This document shows, piece after piece, positions 6,042-13,461 of a stretch of DNA of 14,395 nt. The stretch is from assembly GCA_964590945.1 (NCBI GenBank), contig CAZPXF010000056.1:1-14395 (forward strand), written 5' to 3'. The notes under the pieces are model-generated. The model was not told the origin of the DNA, made no database searches, and was given only the letters and a program-made list of their open reading frames with translations. The translations under genes and the position numbers were made by a program. Positions within the stretch are counted from its first letter, which is position 1, and each line of letters begins with the position of its first letter. The DNA is from CAZPXF01 sp964590945 (GTDB lineage: Bacteria; Bacillota; Clostridia; Lachnospirales; Lachnospiraceae).

Positions 6042-6834
6042 AGATATTACAATTGGACAATACTATCCGGCAAACAGTGTGCTGCACCGCATGGATCCGC
6101 GGACGAAGATCGTTTGCACACTGCTGTATTTGATCTCGTTATTTTTATTTAAGAGTTTTTGGGGGTATCTGGCGGCGACGGTATTTTTGGTGATGGTAAT
6201 TAAAATATCGAAGGTTCCTTTCAAATTTATGATTAAGGGAATGAAAGCAATAGTCATGCTGCTTCTGGTTACATGCCTCTTTAATCTGTTCCTGACTCCT
6301 GGCGAGAAGCTGGTGAGCTTCTGGATATTTACGATTACAAAGGAAGGACTGCGTACCGCTGTTTTCATGGTGTTTCGATTGGTATATCTGATCATGGGGG
6401 CGTCTGTTATGACGCTTACAACGACGCCGAACTCCCTGACAGATGGGATCGAGAAATTACTGAAACCGCTGAACCATCTGCATATGCCGGTACATGAGAT
6501 TGCCATGATGATGTCGATCGCGCTTCGTTTCATCCCGATCCTTCTGGACGAAACGGATAAGATCATCAAGGCGCAGACAGCGCGCGGCGCGGATCTTGAG
6601 GGCGGAAATATCATACAGAAGGCAAAGGCGATGGTGCCGATACTGGTGCCGCTTTTTGTATCGGCAATCCGGCGCGCAAATGACCTTGCAATGGCAATGG
6701 AGTCCCGCTGTTATAACGGCGGCGCGCATCGTACGAAGATGAAGCCGTTGTCATACGTAAGACGGGATTATATCGGATACATTGTGACAATCCTGTATCT
6801 CATTGTGGTGATCGCGATCCGATGCCTCTTGTAA
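6034..6834 (+). CDS. ecfT: ECF transporter transmembrane subunit EcfT
   Basis: The membrane scaffold that couples ATP hydrolysis by EcfA1/EcfA2 to movement of the substrate-binding S-component. It has 266 residues, with hydrophobic segments at about 25-40, 42-58, 70-88, 108-128 and 244-265. The two coupling-helix motifs are ARG (183-185, in TARGADLEGG) and the SRC variant of the second ARG motif (224-226, in ESRCYNGG). These arginines contact the ATPases in known ECF structures. The ATG at 6034 is chosen over the in-frame TTG at 6019 because GGAAGGA (6021-6027) is 6 bases upstream. It overlaps ecfA2 by 8 bases. S-components must be encoded elsewhere. Confidence 0.96.
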   Translation: MIRDITIGQYYPANSVLHRMDPRTKIVCTLLYLISLFLFKSFWGYLAATVFLVMVIKISKVPFKFMIKGMKAIVMLLLVTCLFNLFLTPGEKLVSFWIFTITKEGLRTAVFMVFRLVYLIMGASVMTLTTTPNSLTDGIEKLLKPLNHLHMPVHEIAMMMSIALRFIPILLDETDKIIKAQTARGADLEGGNIIQKAKAMVPILVPLFVSAIRRANDLAMAMESRCYNGGAHRTKMKPLSYVRRDYIGYIVTILYLIVVIAIRCLL

Positions 6835-6878
6835 ATGGGATTACAGGATATGGAATATTGATCCGCATGGAGACAGAT

Positions 6879-7622
6879 ATGAAACGTGTACAGTTGGTTG
6901 TGTCATATGACGGGACGGATTTCTGCGGCTGGCAGGTGCAGAACAATGGCCGGACTGTTGAAGGAGAACTGAATAAGGCGCTGAGTGAGTTTTCAGGTGA
7001 GGATATCCATGTGATCGGAGCGAGCCGGACGGATTCCGGCGTCCATGGTTTGGGAAATATTGCCGTGTTTGATACGGAGTCCCGGATTCCGGGAGACAGA
7101 TTTTCCTTTATATTAAATCAAAGGCTGCCGGAGGATATCAGTATCCGGGCGGCCATGGAAGTGCCGCTGAATTTTCATCCGAGACATGTGAACAGCCGTA
7201 AGACATATGAATACCGTATACTGAATACGGAGAGTCCGGTTCCGGTGCGCCGGAGATATACATGGCACATTCCGAAGAAGCTGAATGTGGATGCTATGCA
7301 GGAGGCGGCCGGATATTTAACGGGCGAGCATGATTTCGCAAGCTTCTGCGCGGCGGGGAGCCAGGCGCAGACAACGGTGCGGGAGATTGACAGCTGCGAG
7401 GTGCGAAGCGACGGTGAGGAGATCGTTATCCGCGTGACCGGAGGCGGGTTCCTTTATAATATGGTGCGTATCATTGCCGGGACGCTCTCCGAGATCGGGA
7501 AAGGCTTCTATCCGCCGGAAAAGATGAAAGATATCATTGAGGCGCGTGACAGAACTGCCGCCGGAGCGACGGCGCCGCCGCAGGGACTGACGCTGGTTCG
7601 GATCGAGATGCTGGATAATTAG
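6879..7622 (+). CDS. truA: tRNA pseudouridine(38-40) synthase TruA
   Basis: Isomerises uridines 38, 39 and 40 in the anticodon stem-loop of many tRNAs to pseudouridine. It has 247 residues from the chosen start, the usual length. The catalytic aspartate is D52 in ASRTDSGVHG (48-57). SYDGTDFCGWQ (9-19) and the conserved GGGFLYNMVRIIAGTL segment near the C-terminus are family hallmarks. The reading frame is open back to an ATG at 6822 inside ecfT and has another ATG at 6867. ATG 6879 is preferred because TGGAGA (6868-6873) is well spaced and the protein then begins MKRVQLVVSYDG like relatives. It follows ecfT by 44 bases, the order conserved in many Firmicutes. Confidence 0.96.
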   Translation: MKRVQLVVSYDGTDFCGWQVQNNGRTVEGELNKALSEFSGEDIHVIGASRTDSGVHGLGNIAVFDTESRIPGDRFSFILNQRLPEDISIRAAMEVPLNFHPRHVNSRKTYEYRILNTESPVPVRRRYTWHIPKKLNVDAMQEAAGYLTGEHDFASFCAAGSQAQTTVREIDSCEVRSDGEEIVIRVTGGGFLYNMVRIIAGTLSEIGKGFYPPEKMKDIIEARDRTAAGATAPPQGLTLVRIEMLDN

Positions 7623-7631
7623 GAGGTACAT

Positions 7632-8405
7632 ATGAATTACGTTGGGATTGACATCGGATCAACAGCATCCAAGGTTGTAGCATTTGGAGATGTGGAGACG
7701 CACTTTGTGCTGCCGACAGGGTGGAGCAGCAAGGAAACAACGATCCAAATAAAAGAACAGCTTGCAAATCTTGGTATAGATGTCCATAATGAAAATACTG
7801 TGACTGTTGCAACCGGCTACGGAAGGGTGGCAGTGGATTTTGCTGATTATGTGATCACGGAGATTACGTGTCACGGCCGCGGCGGACGGGAGCTTTTCGG
7901 GGGAGACTGTGCGATCGTCGACGTGGGCGGTCAGGACACAAAGGTGATTGTCATTGAAAACGGCATGGTTTCGGATTTTATCATGAATGATAAATGTTCG
8001 GCAGGAACCGGAAAGTTTATCGAGATCATGGCAAACCGCCTTGGCGTTACACTGGAGGAGATCTTTGATATGGCGCGGGCCGGAAATGTATTGCCGATCA
8101 GTTCTCTGTGCACGGTGTTTGCAGAGTCCGAGGTGATCAGTTACATTGGCGAGGGAAAGGCGCGGGAAGATATTGCCGCGGGTGTGATCGATTCGGTTGC
8201 AAATAAGGTCGCACAGCTTTGCCAGAAGAAAGATTTGGGGGAGAACGTCATTCTCACAGGCGGATTGAGCTTCAGTTCTTATTTTACAGAGACACTTGGA
8301 GAAAAGCTGAAGGTTACGATCGAACCGCGTGAGTTTGGCAGATATGCAGGAGCATATGGCGCTGCGCTTCTCGGCAGGGAAAAATACGAGAAAAAGAAAA
8401 AATAG
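7632..8405 (+). CDS. 2-hydroxyacyl-CoA dehydratase activator-type ATPase (BadF/BadG/HgdC family)
   Basis: A member of the ASKHA-fold ATPases that use ATP to push one low-potential electron into a 2-hydroxyacyl-CoA dehydratase or benzoyl-CoA reductase-like client. It has 257 residues. Phosphate-1 loop GIDIGSTASK (5-14), DVGGQD (97-102) and ILTGG (207-211) build the ATP site. C122 (in DKCSAGTGKF) and C160 (in SSLCTVFAESE) are placed like the two cysteines of HgdC, which hold a [4Fe-4S] cluster between the two monomers. AGGAGG (7621-7626) overlaps the truA stop, so it is in the same operon. No dehydratase subunit lies in the window, so the client is unknown; it could also be one of the DUF-linked activases of this family. 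The C-terminus is a short run of lysines. Confidence 0.92.
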   Translation: MNYVGIDIGSTASKVVAFGDVETHFVLPTGWSSKETTIQIKEQLANLGIDVHNENTVTVATGYGRVAVDFADYVITEITCHGRGGRELFGGDCAIVDVGGQDTKVIVIENGMVSDFIMNDKCSAGTGKFIEIMANRLGVTLEEIFDMARAGNVLPISSLCTVFAESEVISYIGEGKAREDIAAGVIDSVANKVAQLCQKKDLGENVILTGGLSFSSYFTETLGEKLKVTIEPREFGRYAGAYGAALLGREKYEKKKK

Positions 8406-8420
8406 AAATGGAGTTTTACA

Positions 8421-9899
8421 ATGAGGGCAAGTGGAGTTTTGCTACCAATATCAAGTATTCCATCGCGCTTCGGAATCGGGTGTTTTTCAAAAGAGGCGTA
8501 CACATTTATTGACAAGCTGGCGGAGGCGGGTCAGAAGTACTGGCAGGTGCTTCCGCTTGGGCCGACCGGCTACGGGGATTCTCCGTACCAGCCATTTTCC
8601 ACATTTGCAGGGAATCCGTATTTTATCGATCTGGAGCATCTGATCCAAAAGGGATGGCTGACGGAGGAGGATGTTGCGGATATCAACTTCGGGACGGATC
8701 CGCGTTATGTAGATTACGGGAAAGTGTATGAATCGCATTTTCCTCTGCTCCGCAAGGCGTATGAGCGAAGCAATATCTCCAGCGACATCGGATTCCGTAC
8801 ATTCTGCGCGGAGAATGCGGCCTGGCTTGAGGACTATGCGCTTTTTATGGCGGTAAAGAATTATTATGGCGGCAAATGCTGGAATGAATGGGATGACGAT
8901 ATCCGCCTGCGAAAGCCGGAGGCAATCCAGAAATACCGTCAGATGTTGAATGATGATGTGATGTACTGGCAGTTCCAGCAGTATATGTTTTCCGAGCACT
9001 GGATGCTTTTGAAGAAATATGCGGAGAGTAAGGATATTAAGATCATTGGAGATATTCCGATCTATGTTGCTTTTGACAGCGTGGATACATGGGCGAATCC
9101 GCAGTTATTCTTATTTGATGATAATAACACCCCGCTTGCGGTGGCCGGATGTCCGCCGGATGCTTTTACTGCGGACGGACAGCTTTGGGGCAATCCTCTT
9201 TACAACTGGCCGTATCATAAAGAGATGGGATATGGATGGTGGATCCGGCGGATGGATCATTGCAGAAAGATGTTTGATATTGTCCGGATCGATCATTTCC
9301 GGGGCTTTGATGAGTTTTATGCTGTCCCGTACGGAGAAAAGACCGCTGTAAACGGACGCTGGATGAAGGGGCCGGGCAATGAGCTTTTTGATACTTTGAA
9401 AAACTGGTTCGGAGAGCTGAACATCATTGCGGAGGATCTTGGCTTTCTTACCCAATCCGTACGAGAGATGGTGAAGGCTACGGGATTCCCGGGAATGAAG
9501 GTTCTTGAGTTTGCATTTTCTCCGGGGGTCGAGAGCGATTATCTGCCGCACACGTATGAGAAGAATTGCGTTGTGTATACAGGAACCCACGATAACAATA
9601 CTCTGGCCGGATGGTACAAGGAGCTGTCTGAGGAAGAGAAGCAGATGACGATCGATTATCTCGGGAATGAGAATTCCAAACCAGAAGATATTCCGATGGA
9701 TTTCATCCGTCTTGCAATGTCAAGCGTCGCGGACCTTTGCATCATTCCGATGCAGGATTATCTGGGATTGGATGAACACTGCCGGATGAATTTCCCGTCC
9801 AGTATCGGATCGAACTGGCAGTGGAGATTGCAGCCGGGAGAATTTGACGATGACATTATAAAAAAGATGAAAAAAGTGACAAAAACGTTTTTCCGTTAG
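8421..9899 (+). CDS. malQ: 4-alpha-glucanotransferase (amylomaltase, GH77)
   Basis: Transfers alpha-1,4-glucan segments between maltodextrins and releases glucose; needed for cytoplasmic use of maltose, maltodextrin or glycogen. It has 492 residues and no signal peptide. The catalytic residues are D291 (nucleophile, in VRIDHFRG), E338 (acid/base, in IAEDLG) and D391 (transition-state stabiliser, in GTHDNNT). The N-terminal SGVLLPISSIPS and the substrate-site GPTGYGDSPYQPFS (47-60) are typical of GH77. A TGGAG (8408-8412) precedes the ATG, 15 bases after the activase gene. It is the last gene of the operon from 4351 and faces a minus-strand amylase-family gene with which it probably works. Confidence 0.97.
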   Translation: MRASGVLLPISSIPSRFGIGCFSKEAYTFIDKLAEAGQKYWQVLPLGPTGYGDSPYQPFSTFAGNPYFIDLEHLIQKGWLTEEDVADINFGTDPRYVDYGKVYESHFPLLRKAYERSNISSDIGFRTFCAENAAWLEDYALFMAVKNYYGGKCWNEWDDDIRLRKPEAIQKYRQMLNDDVMYWQFQQYMFSEHWMLLKKYAESKDIKIIGDIPIYVAFDSVDTWANPQLFLFDDNNTPLAVAGCPPDAFTADGQLWGNPLYNWPYHKEMGYGWWIRRMDHCRKMFDIVRIDHFRGFDEFYAVPYGEKTAVNGRWMKGPGNELFDTLKNWFGELNIIAEDLGFLTQSVREMVKATGFPGMKVLEFAFSPGVESDYLPHTYEKNCVVYTGTHDNNTLAGWYKELSEEEKQMTIDYLGNENSKPEDIPMDFIRLAMSSVADLCIIPMQDYLGLDEHCRMNFPSSIGSNWQWRLQPGEFDDDIIKKMKKVTKTFFR

Positions 9900-9933
9900 T
9901 CACATTGGAAAATCTTTTTTGGCTGAATATAAA

Positions 9934-9970
9934 GGCGCAGAAAACAGTGATTCCTGCTGTTTTCTGCGCC
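9934..9970. terminator. Shared hairpin between convergent malQ and the amylase-family gene
   Basis: GGCGCAGAAAACAG (9934-9947) pairs perfectly over 14 bp with CTGTTTTCTGCGCC (9957-9970), with a 9-base loop. On the minus strand it is followed by TTTATATT, a fair T tract, 22 bases after the amylase stop. On the plus strand the tail (AAAGCTTTG) is poor, but the stem is strong. Likely bidirectional. Confidence 0.88.
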
Positions 9971-9992
9971 AAAGCTTTGTGTATAGGAGTTT

Positions 9993-11306
9993 CTATTGCT
10001 GCATCTGTAAGAACATGGCGCTGTACGCAGGCAGAACCATGGAACCGTCAGGCTCCAGGCTGACTCCGGTAAAAAGCTCCTTGCATCTGCCTTGAAGATC
10101 CTCGCTGTAAGCCGTGTAATCCTGATCGGATGCATTGATGCAGACAAGTATTCTTTCCTGATCGTCGGCACGCTCGAAGATAAGCTGGTGATTGGTAATG
10201 ACTACGTTGCGGTAATTGCCATAGCAGAGCGCATGGCTGTTCTTGCGGATCATCATAAGGGCAGTCAGGTATTCGGTCAGGTCATTTGGCTGCGGTTCTT
10301 CAAACGCCGGACGAAGATTGTCATCGGATCCCGGCTGCTTCATTCCTTCCGCGCCCCATTCGCTTCCATAATAGATGCACGGCACGCCCGGCATACCCAT
10401 GAGCAGTCCGTAAATCAGGGGCAGATGGTTCTTGTTTGTCAGAATAGAAGCGACTCTGGAAACATCGTGATTGTCTACAAAGGACATCAGGTGCTTGCCG
10501 CGGTACAGGCACCACGGCTCTGCTCCGTACTGGCGCTGCAAAGAGTGCGCGATCTCAAAAAGATTCATGCTGTTAAAGCTGGAATAAAGTCCCTTGTAGC
10601 ACTCATAGTTTGTGCAGGAATCCAGCATATCGTCGTTGACAATACGGTTGTAATCTCCAAAGAGAACCTCGCCGATCAGTGTAAATTCCGGTTTCAGATC
10701 CTGAACAAAACAGTGAAGACGCTTCATAAATTCCGGATCAAGGCAGTATGCCACATCCAGGCGGAGCCCGTCGATGTCGAAGGTATCGATCCAGAAACGG
10801 ACGGTTTCCAAAAGATAATCTACGACAGCCGGATTCTGCAGGTTTAATTTTACCAGCTCGAAATGCCCTTCCCATCCTTCGTACCAAAAACCGTCATCAT
10901 AGCAGGAATTGCCATCAAAGCTGATATGGAACCAGTCCTTGTACGGGGAATCCCACTTCTTCTCCTGCACATCCTGAAATGCCCAGAAGCCGCGTCCCAC
11001 ATGGTTGAACACACCGTCCAAAACCACTTTGACATTCTGCGCGTGAAGAGCATCGCAGACGTCCCGGAGATCATCATTTGTACCAAGCCGGCAGTCCAGT
11101 TTGCGAAAATCGCGGGTGTCGTACCCGTGCCTGTCTGATTCAAAAACAGGGTTTAAAAGAACGGCGTCAATGCCGAGCTGTCCGAGATATTCGCTCCAAT
11201 CTATGATTTTTCTGATCCTTGATACGGTGACGCCGTCATTTTCCCTTGGAGCATCGCAGAAGCCGATCGGATAAATCTGATAAAAGATACTTTCATAAGT
11301 CCACAT
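9993..11306 (-). CDS. Cytoplasmic GH13 alpha-amylase-family glycoside hydrolase
   Basis: Hydrolyses or transfers alpha-1,4-glucans inside the cell; neopullulanase/cyclomaltodextrinase-like specificity is possible but not provable. With the start at 11306 it has 437 residues. Conserved regions: DGVFNH (97-102), nucleophile D184 in GLRLDVAY, acid/base E213 in IGEVLFG, and D278 in FVDNHD. GHFELVKLN (147-155) resembles the fifth conserved region of neopullulanase relatives. There is no signal peptide and no separate N-terminal starch-binding domain. An ATG at 11342 would add 12 residues, but the promoter -10 (11358-11353) puts the transcript start only a few bases before it. ATG 11306 has AAAGGA about 13 bases upstream and begins MWTYESIFYQIYP like relatives. 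It is convergent with malQ and divergent from etfB. Confidence 0.93.
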   Translation of the reverse strand: MWTYESIFYQIYPIGFCDAPRENDGVTVSRIRKIIDWSEYLGQLGIDAVLLNPVFESDRHGYDTRDFRKLDCRLGTNDDLRDVCDALHAQNVKVVLDGVFNHVGRGFWAFQDVQEKKWDSPYKDWFHISFDGNSCYDDGFWYEGWEGHFELVKLNLQNPAVVDYLLETVRFWIDTFDIDGLRLDVAYCLDPEFMKRLHCFVQDLKPEFTLIGEVLFGDYNRIVNDDMLDSCTNYECYKGLYSSFNSMNLFEIAHSLQRQYGAEPWCLYRGKHLMSFVDNHDVSRVASILTNKNHLPLIYGLLMGMPGVPCIYYGSEWGAEGMKQPGSDDNLRPAFEEPQPNDLTEYLTALMMIRKNSHALCYGNYRNVVITNHQLIFERADDQERILVCINASDQDYTAYSEDLQGRCKELFTGVSLEPDGSMVLPAYSAMFLQMQQ

Positions 11307-11352
11307 AATATGATCTGTTTCCTTTCCAAATGTAATAATCATATGCCTGCCT

Positions 11353-11358
11353 ATTATA
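11353..11358 (-). promoter_or_regulatory. Extended -10 promoter of the amylase-family gene
   Basis: On the minus strand, TATAAT (11358-11353) is preceded by TGT, forming TGTTATAAT. No good -35 is seen (GTTATT at best), so the extended -10 would carry recognition. Transcription would begin near 11346, which argues for translation from 11306. Confidence 0.65.
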
Positions 11359-11391
11359 ACACGGAAAGAATGAAAAATAACAGAGGGAATG

Positions 11392-11420
11392 TTGAACTGT
11401 TTCTGAACATTTGCTATGAT
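11392..11420 (+). promoter_or_regulatory. Promoter of etfB-etfA
   Basis: TTGAAC (11392-11397), a 17-base spacer and TATGAT (11415-11420) with an upstream TGC (extended -10). Predicted start near 11427. A dyad AATGTT (11388-11393)/AACATT (11406-11411) overlaps the -35 and spacer and could be an operator. Confidence 0.8.
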
Positions 11421-11452
11421 TACACTGTAAATGATAGTACGAGGAGGACAAG

Positions 11453-12277
11453 ATGAATATTTGCGTTTGTATAAAACAGGTTCCTGACACGAATGAAATT
11501 AAAATCGATCCGGTCAAACATACGCTGATCCGTGCAGGAGTACCTTGTATTGTAAATCCGTTTGATACGTATGCACAGGAGGTTGGCGTAAGGCTGAAGG
11601 AGAAGCTTGGCGGAAGAGTTGTTGTCATCACGATGGGGCCTATGCAGGCAAAGGAAGCGATCAAATCATGCTTTGCAGCAGGTGCAGACGCAGGATATCT
11701 GATCTCGGGGAGAAAATTCGGCGGTTCCGATACGCTTGCAACAAGTTATATCTTATCTGAAGCGATCAGGACAGTAGAAGAAAAAGAGGGGTTGAAATTC
11801 GACCTGATCCTCTGCGGAAAACAGGCAGTCGACGGCGATACAGCGCAGGTTGGACCGGAGATCGCGGAGCACCTCGGGCTTCCTCAGGTTACGTATGCGC
11901 TTGATATCGAAGAGGTTGACGGAGATCTCCAGGTAAAACGTGAGTGCGACGCCGGATATGATATTATTTCCGTAAAGCTTCCTGCTGTAGTGACAGTTGT
12001 GAAGCTTCCCTACGAACCCAGGTATCCAACGATCAAAACAAAGATGGCCGCTAAGAAAAAAGATATTCCGGTTCTCTCAGAGGAAGATCTGACAACGATC
12101 GATTTTGACCGCTGCGGATTGGGAGGTTCTCCGACAAAAGTGAAATCTACATATGCGCCAGTCAGAGAGAAAACCGGCATGACGATCAGTGATCTGCCGC
12201 CAGAGGAGGCCGCGGCAAAACTTGCAGGCTTGCTTCTGGAAGCAAAGATTTTACAGGAGGGCGAAGGGAATGAGTAA
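11453..12277 (+). CDS. etfB: Electron transfer flavoprotein beta subunit
   Basis: Partner of EtfA in the heterodimer that shuttles electrons between NADH/ferredoxin or flavin dehydrogenases and acyl-CoA-type dehydrogenases. It has 274 residues. The N-terminus MNICVCIKQVPDT and FGGSDTLATSY (89-99) are typical. CGKQAVDGDTAQVGP (121-135) is the nucleotide-binding segment that holds AMP in simple Etfs and a second FAD in bifurcating ones; the DGDTAQVGP form is the one I associate with clostridial, often bifurcating, EtfB. The EPRYPTIKTKMAAKKKD stretch (188-204) is the EtfB recognition-loop signature. GAGGAGG (11441-11447) precedes the ATG. The 3' end overlaps etfA by 8 bases. Whether this pair bifurcates is inference. 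Confidence 0.96.
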   Translation: MNICVCIKQVPDTNEIKIDPVKHTLIRAGVPCIVNPFDTYAQEVGVRLKEKLGGRVVVITMGPMQAKEAIKSCFAAGADAGYLISGRKFGGSDTLATSYILSEAIRTVEEKEGLKFDLILCGKQAVDGDTAQVGPEIAEHLGLPQVTYALDIEEVDGDLQVKRECDAGYDIISVKLPAVVTVVKLPYEPRYPTIKTKMAAKKKDIPVLSEEDLTTIDFDRCGLGGSPTKVKSTYAPVREKTGMTISDLPPEEAAAKLAGLLLEAKILQEGEGNE

Positions 12278-13277
12278 TCCAGGTGATTATAAAGATATGT
12301 GGGTTTTCATTGAGACAGAATGCGGGAAAGCAAAGAATGTTGGATATGAATTGATAAATGCAGCAAGACCACTGGCTGAAAAGAAAAGCTGCGCGCTGAA
12401 CGCAGTTGTAATTGGAAATAATGTGGAAGGCGTTGCAAAGGATGCAATCGCATATGGCGCGGATTCTGCGATCGTTGTGGATGGGCCGGAGTATGAATAC
12501 TATACAACAGATGCATTTGCAACAGCGATGGCTGCACTGATCGAGAAGTATAAACCGGAGACACTGATCATCGGAGCCACAAATAATGGCCGTGATATGG
12601 CGCCCAGAGTTTCCTGCCGTATTAAGACAGGCCTGACAGCGGATTGTACAGCGATCGACATCGATGAGGAATCCGGCAACGTGGCATGGACACGTCCTAC
12701 ATTCGGCGGGAACCTGATGGCTACGATCATGTGTCCGGAACACCGCCCGCAGATGGGAACAGTTCGCCCCGGAGTATTCAAAAAGGGCGTTTACGATAAA
12801 AGCCGCACCGGCGAGATCGTGAAAGAGGATATTCATGTTTCAGAAGATCAGATCCGTACAACCCTTGTAAAACGTGTACAGGAGGTTGCAGAGGCTATTA
12901 ATCTTGAGGAAGCAGAGATCATCGTTTCCGGCGGGCGAGGCGTTGGTTCCGCAGAGAATTTTAAGATTCTGGAAGAACTGGCAGAGGAGCTGGGAGCAAC
13001 AGTTGGCTGCAGCCGTGCAGTTGTGGATGCAGGCTGGATGCCGCAGGTTCGCCAGGTTGGACAGTCAGGAAAAACCGTGGCGCCGAAATTGTATTTCGCG
13101 ATTGGTATTTCCGGAGCGGTTCAGCATCTGGCAGGTATCTCCGGGGCAGATACGATCGTAGCGATCAATAAAGACCCGGATGCGCCGATCTTTGAGGTTG
13201 CAGATTATGGTATTGTTGGAAATCTGAATGAGGCAGTGCCTGCGCTGACAGCAGCATTTAAGGCACAGAAGGGATAA
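12270..13277 (+). CDS. etfA: Electron transfer flavoprotein alpha subunit
   Basis: Carries the mobile FAD of the Etf heterodimer. It has 335 residues from ATG 12270. The N-terminal domain (about 8-190) contains GATNNGRDMAPR (102-113). The C-terminal FAD domain contains SGGRGVGS (220-227), R261 and VGQSGKTV (263-270), AIGISGAVQH (277-286), INKDPDAPIF (299-308) and ADYGIVGN (311-318). There is no N-terminal ferredoxin extension of the kind found in some bifurcating EtfA proteins. The frame stays open upstream into etfB, but GGAGG (12256-12260) fixes the start at 12270, with an 8-base overlap with etfB that suggests coupled translation. No acyl-CoA dehydrogenase, FAD-linked lactate dehydrogenase or Fix gene follows, which is unusual for an etf operon. 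Confidence 0.96.
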   Translation: MSNPGDYKDMWVFIETECGKAKNVGYELINAARPLAEKKSCALNAVVIGNNVEGVAKDAIAYGADSAIVVDGPEYEYYTTDAFATAMAALIEKYKPETLIIGATNNGRDMAPRVSCRIKTGLTADCTAIDIDEESGNVAWTRPTFGGNLMATIMCPEHRPQMGTVRPGVFKKGVYDKSRTGEIVKEDIHVSEDQIRTTLVKRVQEVAEAINLEEAEIIVSGGRGVGSAENFKILEELAEELGATVGCSRAVVDAGWMPQVRQVGQSGKTVAPKLYFAIGISGAVQHLAGISGADTIVAINKDPDAPIFEVADYGIVGNLNEAVPALTAAFKAQKG

Positions 13278-13338
13278 CTGTTTCTACTGATCTACAATCA
13301 TAGCGGCACATCCCTTAATTGGAAATATATTGTAAAAA

Positions 13339-13365
13339 GGCGGGCGTGTTTCTCGCGCCGGTTTT
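13339..13365 (+). terminator. Weak candidate terminator after etfA
   Basis: CGG and GCG (13341-13346) can pair with CGC and CCG (13354-13360) with one bulged G and a 7-base loop, followed by GTTTT. The stem is short and the T tract modest. It lies between etfA and the rplM promoter, where a terminator is expected. Confidence 0.42.
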
Positions 13366-13408
13366 GGCTTAAATACGTTCTGCGTACCTAAAAAGATATT
13401 AAAAATGG

Positions 13409-13437
13409 TTGACAGACGCTTTTGCAGATAATATAAT
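13409..13437 (+). promoter_or_regulatory. Consensus promoter of rplM-rpsI
   Basis: TTGACA (13409-13414), exactly 17 bases, then TATAAT (13432-13437): both boxes are full consensus, as expected for highly expressed ribosomal protein genes. Predicted start near 13444, giving a leader of about 110 bases. Confidence 0.96.
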
Positions 13438-13461
13438 AACTTCGTGTGAAAAAAAGGGAAT

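Noticed and set aside
6063..6614. 183-residue minus-strand open frame
   Set aside because: Antisense to ecfT, with serine/arginine-rich low-quality composition and no ribosome binding site.
10092..10847. 251-residue plus-strand open frame
   Set aside because: It lies entirely antisense to the GH13 gene, whose catalytic motifs are all intact. No ribosome binding site or recognisable domain; a shadow frame.
12186..12836. 216-residue minus-strand open frame
   Set aside because: Antisense to etfB/etfA, Cys- and Ile-rich, with no promoter or domain; the Etf reading frames are unambiguous.
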